Below are positions 1 through 8,871 of a stretch of DNA of 63,397 bases, one piece after another. This DNA is from Rosettibacter primus. GTDB lineage: Bacteria > Bacteroidota > Ignavibacteria > Ignavibacteriales > Melioribacteraceae. Under the pieces are notes generated by a model that saw only the letters and a program-made list of their open reading frames with translations, was not told where the DNA came from and searched no databases. The translations under genes and the position numbers were made by a program. Positions within the stretch are counted from its first letter, which is position 1, and each line of letters opens with the position of its first letter. The stretch is taken from positions 1-63,397 of the forward strand of contig NZ_JAYKGK010000014.1 of the NCBI RefSeq assembly GCF_036860675.1. Direction: 5' to 3'.

Positions 1-2
1 AT

Positions 3-152
3 AACAACGGTCTTGTTAAGTCTACTAAAAATCGCCGCCCCCTTGAACTTATTTATCTTGAAGAATTTATTTCAAAAAAAGATGCTTTACTAAGAGAAAA
101 ATTTCTCAAATCTACAGGTGTGAGAGCTTACTTGTTTCTTTTAAGCTATTAA
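3..152 (+). CDS. GIY-YIG endonuclease family protein, C-terminal part (cut by window edge)
   Basis: An open frame enters from the left edge and ends at TAA 150-152, giving the last 49 residues of a protein. The stretch NNGLVKSTKNRRPLELIY followed by EEFISKKDALLREKFLKS is typical of the second half of small (about 85-100 aa) GIY-YIG nuclease-like proteins of the UPF0213/UvrC-N type, which are common in Bacteroidota and Ignavibacteria genomes. The catalytic GIY-YIG half lies outside the window. The family usually ends in a basic tail after the FLK motif (for example GxxYLKxxLK); here the tail reads TGVRAYLFLLSY, so a late frameshift is possible. No terminator is evident before the convergent gene. 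Family call fairly secure, function unknown. Confidence 0.6.
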   Translation, partial: NNGLVKSTKNRRPLELIYLEEFISKKDALLREKFLKSTGVRAYLFLLSY

Positions 153-229
153 AAAATATCCACAGTTCTGTTAAATAAGCTTTTTAAGTAATTGTATTAA
201 AATTATAAATAACCCTTTTGAAAATAATT

Positions 230-916
230 TCAATTATTCTTTAATATCTTATCATTAATAATCTCAAAATAATGTTCTACTTTTTCATGTTGTTCTTTTG
301 TCAATTTCATTTTTTCTAATTCATATAAATCAGTAGCAGCTTCATTAAATAACTGAAGTTCTATCATAAGATTAACAAAAAATAATCTATCGTCAATCCT
401 TGATTTTGTTTCGGGGTATTTTCTATAAGTTTCCTTTGCAAGTAATATTGCTGATTCTCTGTATCCATTAATTGCAAGCTGTTTAGCCCCATTCAATTTT
501 TTTATACCTAAATCACTTACTAAGCTTTTATTAGGAGATACATTTGACACTTTTTCACCATAGACTGCTGTGTTTCTTCTCGAATTGTTCTCCTTAAAGT
601 TTGGAACATTTCTAATTTCTTCCATTGCTAATGCTAATAATAATTCATTTAATGAAATTTTTTTTATGTTATTAATGCTTAATGCCGAATTGCTTTGAAG
701 AATAAATCTATTTCCATTGTTATTTAACTGAATTAGTGATTTTTCTCCTGTAGAAATTAAATCAGTTCCCTTTAATATCTGTCCAACTTTTACTTTAGTC
801 CATTCTTCGTTAAATCCAATTAATGCTAGAACATTTCCATCAATTTTTTCAACGACAAAAGATTGTGCATATATTGATAATGTTAATGACATAATAATTA
901 AAAAACTCTTTTTCAT
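230..916 (-). CDS. Secreted FecR-domain protein
   Basis: A 228-residue exported protein. The signal peptide is about residues 1-18 (MKKSFLIIMSLTLSIYAQ). Residues about 20-85 resemble the FecR domain: VEKIDGNV, then GQILKGTDLISTGEKS and a polar repeat ending LSINNI, as in secreted FecR-like sensor/scaffold proteins rather than anti-sigma factors, since no transmembrane anchor or N-terminal cytoplasmic domain is present. The C-terminal 100 residues look helical, possibly one or two degenerate TPRs. The ATG at 916 is chosen because AGGAGG (922-927) sits 5 nt upstream; a GTG at 922 would overlap that SD. The upstream gene's stop TAG (926-928) lies inside the same SD, so translation is probably coupled. 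Last gene of the CHASE2-associated cluster; FecR proteins often neighbour CHASE2 regulators. Exact role unknown. Confidence 0.6.
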   Translation of the reverse strand: MKKSFLIIMSLTLSIYAQSFVVEKIDGNVLALIGFNEEWTKVKVGQILKGTDLISTGEKSLIQLNNNGNRFILQSNSALSINNIKKISLNELLLALAMEEIRNVPNFKENNSRRNTAVYGEKVSNVSPNKSLVSDLGIKKLNGAKQLAINGYRESAILLAKETYRKYPETKSRIDDRLFFVNLMIELQLFNEAATDLYELEKMKLTKEQHEKVEHYFEIINDKILKNN

Positions 917-925
917 ACTCACCTC

Positions 926-2917
926 CTAATAAATGTCAATAATTGTTACTTTGCCATTAGATAAGCCATATTCCTCGATTGCTTCTTTATAGAATTTTTC
1001 TGCGGCAATATTCCATGCTTTATCAAAACCTTGTAAGCAAGTTGTTTCTATAGGAATCCAGATTTCATCTTTTCCATCATTATTTTTTCTGATAACAACT
1101 TTTGCATCATTGTTTGTAATTAAATTTATATTGGAGGGATTAAGATTTGTATTAACTAATAAATTAACATGACTAACTCCATCGGTATTTTTGTAGTCAA
1201 CAAAAGCAGTTTGAATCCCTATACTTTCGAGTAACGAAGCAAAACATACACTCAAATCATCACAATCGCCTCCTTTTAATTTTAAAGTCTCATTTGGAAA
1301 TTGAACATGTTCTACACTTGCGCGTGGGTCGGCTACATAACTCATACCTTTTATGAAATTTTCAAAAATAATTTTTATCTGATTGAATATTAAAAGTTCA
1401 GGAACAAGTGAATCCAATTGCTTCTTATAAGATTGCAAAAGATTTTTAGAATAATTGCTTGAGAATTCAAAATCCCTTCTTACAAAGTAAATAAGATTAA
1501 AAACATTTCCATCCCAACTGTTTTTATCATTTATTAAAACTGGCTTTTGAATTTTATCATCTGGTTCTAAATCATCAACACTCACAAAAAATTCCGCTTG
1601 TGATATTTCTCTTTTTGTAATTGAGAAATTATTTATAAAGATATAATAAGGAACTTCAACTGTATCATATGGTGGAATTTTTACATTAGGAGAATAAATT
1701 ATATCTTCATTAACATTTTTTATTAAACAAGAAGGTCTAACTTCTATTATCTTGTCGGTAAGATTTGCAACTTTCCCAATGGCAAATGGTTTCTGCATAA
1801 ATATATCGCTAAGTGTAGGATAAATATCATTTTTAATATCAATATCAATAATTTTAACCTGTTTTTCTTTCGTTAAACTCAATGAGAAATTTAGAGTTAA
1901 AAATAATTTATCATCGCTGTAAGAATTATTCGAAATGCTGTGAATTCCCCTTTTTATCATATCATCAATAGATTGAATTGTGCTTCTATTAGAAAAATAT
2001 TTCATACCGCTTAATGTAATACTGAAAAAATTAGTTGAATAATTTAATGAAGGCATCAAGCCTGCAAAAAACGGTTCCTGATATCTGTCATGAAAAATTA
2101 AACCGCCAATTGTTAAAAATCCTTTCAATAATTTAGTAGTAAAATTCAATCCAGTATAGAAAGAATTAGATGTTTCATATACTGCTGTTATATTGAATTG
2201 CTCGGCAGGTGAAATAAAAAGTTTTGCTGTTAATCCCTTTTCTCGTTTTAAGGAATAAAGATCTGTCAAATAATTTTGAGCTGATTCCTGTGAAAAAAAT
2301 AAATTATTTGAAAAAATTGTAATTAAAAAATCAGGATTCGGCGAAAATGTTAATCCAATATCACCGACCCAAAAATTACTTTGAGTAATTTCATCTTTTA
2401 TAGAAATATAATTTACAGAATCAGTATAAAATAAAACTGGTTTTTCTTCAGTAAATACTTGAGAAAAATATCGAACAGAAAACCCGACTGTAAAAAATCG
2501 AGAAAAATTAAAGGCATATCCCAACCCAAATTTTTCATCATAATTAAGTTTTGTTTTTAGTTGTGCAACGCTATCTGGAAGTTGAATATTCGTTCCGCTT
2601 TTTATTATAAATTGTTGAAATATGCCAGGCGAATATCTAATATAAAAATAATGTGAATTGATTTTCTTGGAAAATGAAATTGAATAAAGATTACTTTTTA
2701 ATCTTCCTTCATAAATGCTGCTAAATGTTGCACTAAGTTCTATATCTTTTGTAAAATTAAAATTAGATACATTGCTTTCAAAACTATTTAAACGAAAATG
2801 TAAGTTATTTTTTGAATAAGTGTTCCCAAAATAATCCATGGAAATCTGGCTCTTTGCAGAATCAGCGAATATCAAACTTAATATCATAATTATAATAAGA
2901 GGTTTATGGTATTTCAA
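926..2917 (-). CDS. Outer-membrane beta-barrel-like protein with C-terminal transglutaminase-like domain
   Basis: About 663 residues. The first 330 alternate short amphipathic strands with turns (Tyr/Phe/Ser-rich), resembling PorV/PorQ-type barrels of Bacteroidota. After a linker, the C-terminal 150 residues form a transglutaminase-like (papain-fold) domain: KGGDCDDLSVCFASLLESIG with the nucleophile Cys near 552, SHVNL with His near 583, and WIPIETT supplying the acidic residue near 624. The triad is intact, so peptidase or amidase activity is possible. Start choice: a TTG at 2917 gives a good signal peptide (KYHK, then LIIIMILSLIF, cleavage near AKS-Q) and overlaps the upstream stop by 14 nt; an ATG at 2887 is the alternative but lacks a basic n-region. 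Substrate unknown; the adjacent FecR protein and lipoproteins suggest an envelope assembly. Confidence 0.55.
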   Translation of the reverse strand: MKYHKPLIIIMILSLIFADSAKSQISMDYFGNTYSKNNLHFRLNSFESNVSNFNFTKDIELSATFSSIYEGRLKSNLYSISFSKKINSHYFYIRYSPGIFQQFIIKSGTNIQLPDSVAQLKTKLNYDEKFGLGYAFNFSRFFTVGFSVRYFSQVFTEEKPVLFYTDSVNYISIKDEITQSNFWVGDIGLTFSPNPDFLITIFSNNLFFSQESAQNYLTDLYSLKREKGLTAKLFISPAEQFNITAVYETSNSFYTGLNFTTKLLKGFLTIGGLIFHDRYQEPFFAGLMPSLNYSTNFFSITLSGMKYFSNRSTIQSIDDMIKRGIHSISNNSYSDDKLFLTLNFSLSLTKEKQVKIIDIDIKNDIYPTLSDIFMQKPFAIGKVANLTDKIIEVRPSCLIKNVNEDIIYSPNVKIPPYDTVEVPYYIFINNFSITKREISQAEFFVSVDDLEPDDKIQKPVLINDKNSWDGNVFNLIYFVRRDFEFSSNYSKNLLQSYKKQLDSLVPELLIFNQIKIIFENFIKGMSYVADPRASVEHVQFPNETLKLKGGDCDDLSVCFASLLESIGIQTAFVDYKNTDGVSHVNLLVNTNLNPSNINLITNNDAKVVIRKNNDGKDEIWIPIETTCLQGFDKAWNIAAEKFYKEAIEEYGLSNGKVTIIDIY

Positions 2918-3818
2918 TTTTGATATTATGAATACTTTGAGTAACAATATAAGTATCATCAAGAATATTGTGATTTATTAGTTTCTCATATTTTCTTACA
3001 AAACTAATAATTAAAAACTTATTTTGATCTGTAATAATATTTTCCAGGATGTTGAACGGTAATTTTATTTTACCGATTTCATTACCTTTTAATTTCAACA
3101 AAGGTTCTGCATCACTGGAACTTTGTCTAAACCTTGCAATTATTATTTCAACATTGTCTTCTGATTTTTTATTCCATTCTAAAATAATATTCAGATTTTT
3201 TCTTAGTCGGTTACCTTCTAAACTAACTTTACCAATAATTTCGGGTGGAGTGAATACATCAATTTGAGCAAAAGAGTTTCTATCGACAACAACCTTAACA
3301 TTTACCTTAGAAAAAAATGGGAAGTCATGCATCTGTCCATTCTGCATCATCCTTTGTTTAAAAAAGTATTTTATTCCTAAGGTTGTATCTTTAACCATCA
3401 TTCTATCAACATAATGAATTACATGTGGAATTTTGACAGCTTCATAATTATTAAATTTTACTGAAGAAATGTTCTTGGATTTATAACCAATCAATTTCCC
3501 ATTTTTAACTTTTACTGGTTTAGATTTATCATTAAATATCGCATAATAATATCCTTCGTTCTGAACAATTCCATAGTTTGTATTTCTGACACCTGTTATA
3601 TTTATAATTGTACTTTTACTTAAAAACGGATTAAATATACCTGTAGTGTCATAACCGGAAGAGTTTAGATTTGCATCATTATCATTTAGTGCCGGTTCAA
3701 TTTGAATAGTATTTTCTGACTTATTATAAAAAATTAATTCAGTCGGCGAAGGTTCACCACATGAAATAACAATAATTATAATTATGCAAAACAAAAATAT
3801 TTTTCTCATTTTTTTCAT
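2904..3818 (-). CDS. Hypothetical lipoprotein in CHASE2 cluster
   Basis: 304 residues. The N-terminus is a lipoprotein signal: KKMRKIF, a hydrophobic run and lipobox IVIS-C at about residue 20. The mature part has no motif I recognise; it is rich in beta-prone segments with an FTPPEIIGKVSLEG stretch near 195-208 and no Cys cluster or transmembrane helix. Two start codons (3818 and 3809) are possible, neither with a good SD. It lies 41 nt after the previous gene, across an intrinsic terminator, and overlaps the start of the transglutaminase-barrel gene by 14 nt, so these two are likely coupled. Probably an outer-membrane or periplasmic lipoprotein; function unassigned. Confidence 0.5.
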   Translation of the reverse strand: MKKMRKIFLFCIIIIIVISCGEPSPTELIFYNKSENTIQIEPALNDNDANLNSSGYDTTGIFNPFLSKSTIINITGVRNTNYGIVQNEGYYYAIFNDKSKPVKVKNGKLIGYKSKNISSVKFNNYEAVKIPHVIHYVDRMMVKDTTLGIKYFFKQRMMQNGQMHDFPFFSKVNVKVVVDRNSFAQIDVFTPPEIIGKVSLEGNRLRKNLNIILEWNKKSEDNVEIIIARFRQSSSDAEPLLKLKGNEIGKIKLPFNILENIITDQNKFLIISFVRKYEKLINHNILDDTYIVTQSIHNIKIEIP

Positions 3819-3831
3819 AAGAATTATTATT

Positions 3832-3861
3832 AAAAGGCGGAAATAAAAATCCCGCCCTTTT
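3832..3861 (-). terminator. Intrinsic terminator after lipoprotein gene 4867-3860
   Basis: On the minus strand a hairpin with GGCGG/CCGCC core (3836-3840 and 3852-3856, flanked by A/T pairs) follows directly after the stop codon at 3860-3862 and is followed by TTTTAA. It should partly or fully separate the upstream lipoprotein gene from the three genes downstream. Confidence 0.65.
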
Positions 3862-4867
3862 ATTTAATTACGTATGGTAAACCCCATGTTTTTTCTTCTA
3901 CAGGATAATCTGTATCTGTAACAGATTTATCAGGCAATAAATTAATTACTGCATGTATAAATCCCGGGTGTAAATGAGTCAACCATGTTTTTTCATAGGT
4001 TCTAATGTAATATGTTCCATCAAACTGAGTATCTTTTAACTCAAATTTTTCTTTTGTTCTATACATACCTGCACTAACCATAGCTCCATGTGTAATGGTA
4101 ACAAAGTCTGGTTTTTCATAAATGCTTTTAACTTCCAGCGTTATTGTAACAGGTTGCTTTCTACCAAAAAATGGCATTAAATCGTTGATCTTGACTTTAA
4201 TTCTATTATTCAGCCCCTGTCTATTATTTTTTGATGTATCAATTCCTGCTGCATATCCTCTTCTTCCAAAATCAAAGAAAAATTCATTTGGAGAAGTAAT
4301 AGTCACAGATTTGCCATCCAGTGTTGTTAGTGTCAACTTCGTAATTTCAATATTGTTAGTTTCTGTTCCACCTTCAGCAAGTGATGAACCAATAATTTTC
4401 CAATCTACAAGATTATCACCAGTGCTGTCAACTTTAGCATATTTAATTATTCTGGCTATTATTGATGTAAATGGTTTTTTAACTATAGTATCCGGGATTA
4501 TACGTTTATCATTAAAAGAACCCATAATAATTAATTCACCTTCAAATTTGAGTGTCAGTTTACCAACAGCTGTATCTGCTCCATATTCAATTTGCAAATT
4601 ACGGTCTACAAGTTTAACTACCTGACCAATTTTAATCGGGTAAAGAGTTTTGCTTAATTGGCCTGTCAGGCTCATTGCTTGTTCTTCATTATAATTTGGA
4701 ACAAAAGAATTTAATATTTCGTCCGAATAAGTAATTTTTTCTAAAGCAGATTTTATTGATGCCGATGAGTCCGGCTCAGTTATAAAATTTTTATCTTCAC
4801 ATGCAATAATTAGAGTAAAGATTAAAATTAATGAAAAAAAACTAAGTGATGATTTTAACAGTCTCAT
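3860..4867 (-). CDS. Hypothetical lipoprotein, first gene after CHASE2 activator
   Basis: 335 residues with a lipoprotein signal (MRLLKSSLSFFSLILIFTLI and lipobox LIIA-C at about residue 23), so anchored in a membrane of the envelope. The mature part contains a conserved-looking beta-rich region (about 75-270: TLKFEGELIIMGSFNDKR, VTITLEVKSIYEK) and a tail with THLHPGF near 303-309 that could bind a ligand or metal, but I recognise no family. Start ATG 4867 is supported by GGAGGT just upstream. The gene follows the CHASE2-sigma54 activator after 142 nt that carry a candidate -24/-12 promoter, and it ends at an intrinsic terminator; it is therefore the best candidate for the activator's direct target (inference). 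Confidence 0.5.
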   Translation of the reverse strand: MRLLKSSLSFFSLILIFTLIIACEDKNFITEPDSSASIKSALEKITYSDEILNSFVPNYNEEQAMSLTGQLSKTLYPIKIGQVVKLVDRNLQIEYGADTAVGKLTLKFEGELIIMGSFNDKRIIPDTIVKKPFTSIIARIIKYAKVDSTGDNLVDWKIIGSSLAEGGTETNNIEITKLTLTTLDGKSVTITSPNEFFFDFGRRGYAAGIDTSKNNRQGLNNRIKVKINDLMPFFGRKQPVTITLEVKSIYEKPDFVTITHGAMVSAGMYRTKEKFELKDTQFDGTYYIRTYEKTWLTHLHPGFIHAVINLLPDKSVTDTDYPVEEKTWGLPYVIK

Positions 4868-4902
4868 AATACCTCCATTGTAATTAATGTAATAAATGGA
4901 GT

Positions 4903-4920
4903 TTCATTTTTTATGCCAGT
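4903..4920 (-). promoter_or_regulatory. Candidate sigma-54 (-24/-12) promoter
   Basis: Reading the minus strand from 4919: CTGGCATAAAAAATGAAA. TGGCAT matches the -24 box (consensus TGGCAC); GG at 4917-4916 is followed after 10 nt by GA at 4905-4904 instead of the consensus GC of the -12 box. The expected start of transcription is about 30 nt upstream of the ATG at 4867. The neighbouring gene encodes a sigma-54 activator, which raises the prior. One key base is off, so this is a candidate only. Confidence 0.35.
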
Positions 4921-5009
4921 TAAATTCCCTTAAAAAATATAGATTATTGCATATTTTACTTTATTTAAATGCATGGAAAATATTTCTAAATGCCTGGGAA
5001 AAATTATGT

Positions 5010-7466
5010 TCAGTCATTTAACTCTTTGATAAAATATTTAATAATTTCATCCAAATAAGAATGATACCTAACTGGTAAATTTTTGTATTTGGATGCAAGT
5101 TTAATTTTAATTGTTGAAAAATTATGATTTTTAATAGTCAGCAAATCTTTTTTAATATTTTCCAGATAAGTAGAAACTTTCGACATTACTTTTTCTTGAA
5201 CATTTTTATCATCAGTTTGAGCGATTAATTTTACAGCTTCCTCAAGATTGAAATTTGCATTGACATAAATTTTAAAAAAAATGCCTCTAAAATTTTCAGA
5301 TACTATTGTTCTACTTAAATTACCTAATTCCTTTGCTGTTTGAACAATTGAGGAATGAGAAAATTTTTTCTCTCTCAAAGTATCCAAAATAATATTCTCA
5401 AAATCAAATTTTTCAATATTGCGATATTCTTCAGGCAAATCTTTTAATGTAATAATAGTTCTATTTTCTGATTTCGCAAATATTGCCATTCTCTTAATTA
5501 TTGATTCAAGTTCTCTTACATTTCCTTTCCATTCATTACGCACCAAACATTCCATTACAGCTTTTGAGATTTTTAAAGAATCATTTTCCCGTTGAACAAA
5601 GTAATTAGCCAGTACTACAATATCTTCTTTCCTTTCTCTCAAAGGAGGAATGTTAATCCTAATTACATTCAAGCGGTAGAAAAGGTCTTCTCTAAATTTT
5701 TTTTGCTTTACTAATTCATCAATATTTTTATTAGTAGCAGCAATTATTCTCACATCTGTATGTTTAGTTACCGACGAGCCAACACTTTCAAAATCTCCAA
5801 ATTGAATAACTCTTAAAAGTTTTGCTTGGAAATTTTCATTTGTTTCGGCAATTTCATCAAGAAAAATTGTACCACCATCTGCAATTTCAAATCTTCCTTT
5901 CTTATCTTGATATGCATTCGTAAAAGCACCTTTCACATGACCAAATAATTCACTTTCAAGCAATGATTCAGATAATGCTGCACAATTTACAGCTACAAAT
6001 TTATTGTTCCTTCTATTACTTAAGTTATGAATAGCACGTGCTACCAATTCTTTTCCACTTCCACTTTCGCCAAGTATTAATACCGTTGCATCAGTTGGTG
6101 CTATTTTTTCAATCAATCTGACAATTTTTTCCATTTCTTGACTTGCATAAACTATGCCTTCAAAAATTTTCATCTCCTTTTCAGTGTATTCCACTTCTTC
6201 ATCATCACTATATTTTTTAAGTAATTTAATTTCTTCTTTGAGTTTATTTATCTTATCAATCAATTGAGCATCTGAACTACTTTGAAATTTTTCTTTTTCA
6301 TTTTGAAGTTCAGACAATAATTGTTCTTTGTTTTTCAATGCAAATCTTAGTGCAGTAATTTCTTTTGATGTTTCATCAAGTTCGATTTTGCTTTTAATGA
6401 AATAAAATAGTCCCTCAGTTAAGAATAAAAATAATGTAGGTATCATAACAACGGCATAATTATTTTCTACAAAATAAAAATTGAATAATACATAAGAGAA
6501 TAAAAGATAAACCATTAATGCTATAAACTCGATTTTTACCTGAGACTTCTTTAAATTTATTTGAGAAACAATTATAAAAATCAAAATAAAAATTACCGAG
6601 ATGAAAACAGCTTTCTGGTAGATTAACATTCGTCCTGTTAAGATGTTATCAAGTACAATTGCATGAAAGCCTACGCCCGGCAATTCATCATCATAAAATG
6701 TTGACATTGTTTTTGCAACAGTTGGGTCACTTACTCCCACAATTACAATTTTATCATTAAAATTTTCTGAAAAATTTTTATCACTTTCTGCTAATTCAAA
6801 AAATTCAATTAATGAATATGATTTGAAATTTTTCCATGATGTATAAAAATTAACCTTTACCAAATCTTTTTTATAATAATAGTTTTCTCCTGCAAGTTGA
6901 AAAGCAAATGCCTTTTCTCTTTTACTATTAATATGAATTTCTGATGGAACATAAATTCCATCTTTAACTATGTAATTTAAATGTCCTGATAATAATTGAG
7001 GCAAGTCAATTTTAGGTTGAGAATAAATTAAAGTATCCCCTTCATAAAATTCACCTGTTTTACTTTGATTAGTAATAATTGATGAAAGAACAACTTTGCC
7101 TGATTTTAACAATTCTTCCTCTAACAAATCATTATAAATTGACTGAATGGCTAAATTATTCGAGAATAATACTTCTATTCCAATTTTTTTTACATTGAAT
7201 TTTGTTAGTTCATTTATCAATAGTGCATAATAACTTCGCTTAAGGGGCCATCCACCTAATCTTTCTATATCGTTATTACTTATATGAATAATTACGATTG
7301 AACTATCTGTGTTTTTTACTCCACTAAACAACCTCATTAAATTTTCTACTTGATAATTTAGATTATCTCTCAAAGAATTTAATAAAATTATAAAAATCAA
7401 TCCTGTTATTATTGCTAGAAGCCTTGTGTGTTTTTCATAAAAAAGAATTTTTTGAATCTTTCTCAT
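5010..7466 (-). CDS. CHASE2 sensor fused to sigma-54-interacting AAA+ transcriptional activator
   Basis: 818 residues. Order: TM1 (16-32); extracytoplasmic CHASE2 sensor (about 45-278, with the typical ending DKIVIVGVSDPT); three TM helices (284-302, 312-333, 338-358); coiled coil (360-420); sigma-54 AAA+ domain (435-665) with Walker A GESGSGKE (466-473), loop GAFTNA (513-518), Walker B GGTIFLDE (531-538) and PPLRERKEDI sensor region; then a Fis-like helix-turn-helix (about 703-735) and an extra 90-residue helical tail. The GAFTGA loop that contacts sigma-54 has N in place of the second G; F and T are kept. A membrane-embedded activator with sensor and DNA-binding part in one chain should couple an envelope signal directly to transcription, without a separate kinase. 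Divergent from the hydrolase gene at 7531. Target genes inferred downstream. Confidence 0.85.
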   Translation of the reverse strand: MRKIQKILFYEKHTRLLAIITGLIFIILLNSLRDNLNYQVENLMRLFSGVKNTDSSIVIIHISNNDIERLGGWPLKRSYYALLINELTKFNVKKIGIEVLFSNNLAIQSIYNDLLEEELLKSGKVVLSSIITNQSKTGEFYEGDTLIYSQPKIDLPQLLSGHLNYIVKDGIYVPSEIHINSKREKAFAFQLAGENYYYKKDLVKVNFYTSWKNFKSYSLIEFFELAESDKNFSENFNDKIVIVGVSDPTVAKTMSTFYDDELPGVGFHAIVLDNILTGRMLIYQKAVFISVIFILIFIIVSQINLKKSQVKIEFIALMVYLLFSYVLFNFYFVENNYAVVMIPTLFLFLTEGLFYFIKSKIELDETSKEITALRFALKNKEQLLSELQNEKEKFQSSSDAQLIDKINKLKEEIKLLKKYSDDEEVEYTEKEMKIFEGIVYASQEMEKIVRLIEKIAPTDATVLILGESGSGKELVARAIHNLSNRRNNKFVAVNCAALSESLLESELFGHVKGAFTNAYQDKKGRFEIADGGTIFLDEIAETNENFQAKLLRVIQFGDFESVGSSVTKHTDVRIIAATNKNIDELVKQKKFREDLFYRLNVIRINIPPLRERKEDIVVLANYFVQRENDSLKISKAVMECLVRNEWKGNVRELESIIKRMAIFAKSENRTIITLKDLPEEYRNIEKFDFENIILDTLREKKFSHSSIVQTAKELGNLSRTIVSENFRGIFFKIYVNANFNLEEAVKLIAQTDDKNVQEKVMSKVSTYLENIKKDLLTIKNHNFSTIKIKLASKYKNLPVRYHSYLDEIIKYFIKELND

Positions 7467-7530
7467 AATAAATATAACTTTTGATATGTAAGTGTTCTTA
7501 ATTTACAAAAAATTAAGTAAAGGTATTGTT

Positions 7531-8322
7531 ATGAAACTTACAATCAATGGTTTATCAGTAAATACATTCGGCAATCCTGAAAATAAATCCATTATTTTCA
7601 TTCATGGCTTTCCTTATGATTACACAATGTGGCAAAATCAAATTGATGCACTAAAAGATAATTATTACTGCATTGCATACGATGTTCGCGGCTTAGGAGA
7701 AAGTTATGTTGGTGATGGACAATACACAATGGAATTTTATGTTGAAGATTTATTTTCAATAATCAAAGAATTAAAACTACAGAAACCTGTTTTATGCGGC
7801 TTGTCGATGGGTGGTTACATTGCTTTAAGAGCAATTGAAAGAAATCAGGAATTGTTTGGTGCATTAATATTATGCGACACAAGAACCGAAGCAGATGATA
7901 ATGCCGGAAAATTAAAACGCTCTTCTAATATCAATATGATTAACACAGAAGGTCTAAAAAAATTTGTTGATTATTTTGTGCCAACCTGTTTAGCAGATGA
8001 AACAATTGAAGAACAAAAAGAATTGTTTTCAGCCATATTAAATAAATCTTATCAACACAATCCAATAGGCGTTAAAGGAGCAATTATAGCAATAATGAGC
8101 CGAACAGATACATCTTCTTACTTGCCGCAAATAAAAATTCCAACATTAATATTATGTGGTTCATTTGATAAACTTACTCCACCACATGTTATGCGCACAA
8201 TATCAGAAAAAATTCCCAATTCTGAGTTTGCAATAATACCAAGAGCAGGTCATCTTTCTCCACTTGAAAATCCGGATGCAGTAAACGATTTGATTAAAGG
8301 TTTTTTGAAAAGAAAATTGTAA
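7531..8322 (+). CDS. Alpha/beta-fold hydrolase
   Basis: 263 residues with the complete alpha/beta hydrolase pattern: HGFPYDYTMW oxyanion region near 27-37, nucleophile elbow GLSMGG near 90, the acidic residue in GSFDKLTP near 220, and the catalytic His in AGHLSPLENP near 247. Cytoplasmic (no signal). Close to small esterases/3-oxoadipate enol-lactonase-like enzymes; the substrate cannot be read from sequence. Start ATG 7531 is taken because AAAGG lies 8 nt upstream; an in-frame GTG at 7492 would add 13 residues that match nothing. Single gene, divergent from the CHASE2 activator with 64 nt between. Confidence 0.75.
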   Translation: MKLTINGLSVNTFGNPENKSIIFIHGFPYDYTMWQNQIDALKDNYYCIAYDVRGLGESYVGDGQYTMEFYVEDLFSIIKELKLQKPVLCGLSMGGYIALRAIERNQELFGALILCDTRTEADDNAGKLKRSSNINMINTEGLKKFVDYFVPTCLADETIEEQKELFSAILNKSYQHNPIGVKGAIIAIMSRTDTSSYLPQIKIPTLILCGSFDKLTPPHVMRTISEKIPNSEFAIIPRAGHLSPLENPDAVNDLIKGFLKRKL

Positions 8323-8383
8323 TGCGTTCAGATAATTTTTAATTACAAACAAAAAGTAAAATAAAATTATATTTTTTAGATAA

Positions 8384-8842
8384 CTAATAAAATTTTACAT
8401 TATAGCTTTTTAATGTTCCATTTTCATAAATAAATTTTGCACTAAAAAATTTATCCTGAAATAACCATGGGATAAAAATTTTATCACCTTCCCATAAATT
8501 CAGTTCTAAAAGTTTATCATTTGGAATCCACTTTAAGAAACCTTCGTGTGAATCAATTAAATTTCCTTCAAACTCTCTTGCTGTAAAGAGAAAAACATAC
8601 CAATCTTTTTTTCCATCAAACATTGGGAAAGTGATAAATCCATGAAGTTTAGGATTTTTAATTAACAAGCCTGATTCTTCTTTAACTTCTCTGATTACAC
8701 ATTCTTCTGGTGTTTCACCATGTTCGAATTTTCCACCAAGTCCATTCCATTTTCCTTCATGAACATCATTTTTTTTCTTTATACGATGTAGCATTAAAGT
8801 TTTATCTTTATCAATAACATAACACAAAGTAGCAAGCTGCAT
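8384..8842 (-). CDS. Nudix hydrolase, MutT/MTH1-like (8-oxo-dGTP diphosphatase type)
   Basis: 152 residues. The Nudix box is complete: GKFEHGE, then TPEECV and REVKEESGLL (about 37-60). The N-terminal LCYVIDKDKTLMLHRIKKKNDVHEGKWNG region resembles the 8-oxo-dGTP/purine-nucleotide sanitising subgroup. The likely role is hydrolysis of oxidised nucleoside triphosphates to monophosphates, preventing mutagenesis, but Nudix substrates are hard to predict. It precedes the four-helix-bundle gene's end by 29 nt on the same strand, so it may be the last gene of the hldD transcript. Confidence 0.75.
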   Translation of the reverse strand: MQLATLCYVIDKDKTLMLHRIKKKNDVHEGKWNGLGGKFEHGETPEECVIREVKEESGLLIKNPKLHGFITFPMFDGKKDWYVFLFTAREFEGNLIDSHEGFLKWIPNDKLLELNLWEGDKIFIPWLFQDKFFSAKFIYENGTLKSYNVKFY

Positions 8843-8871
8843 AATTTATCCTGAAATTTTTGATTTGTTAT

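Noticed and set aside
4122..4625. 167-codon plus-strand frame opposite the lipoprotein gene
   Set aside because: Antisense to a gene with lipobox, SD and terminator; hydrophobic composition comes from the complement of beta-rich sequence.
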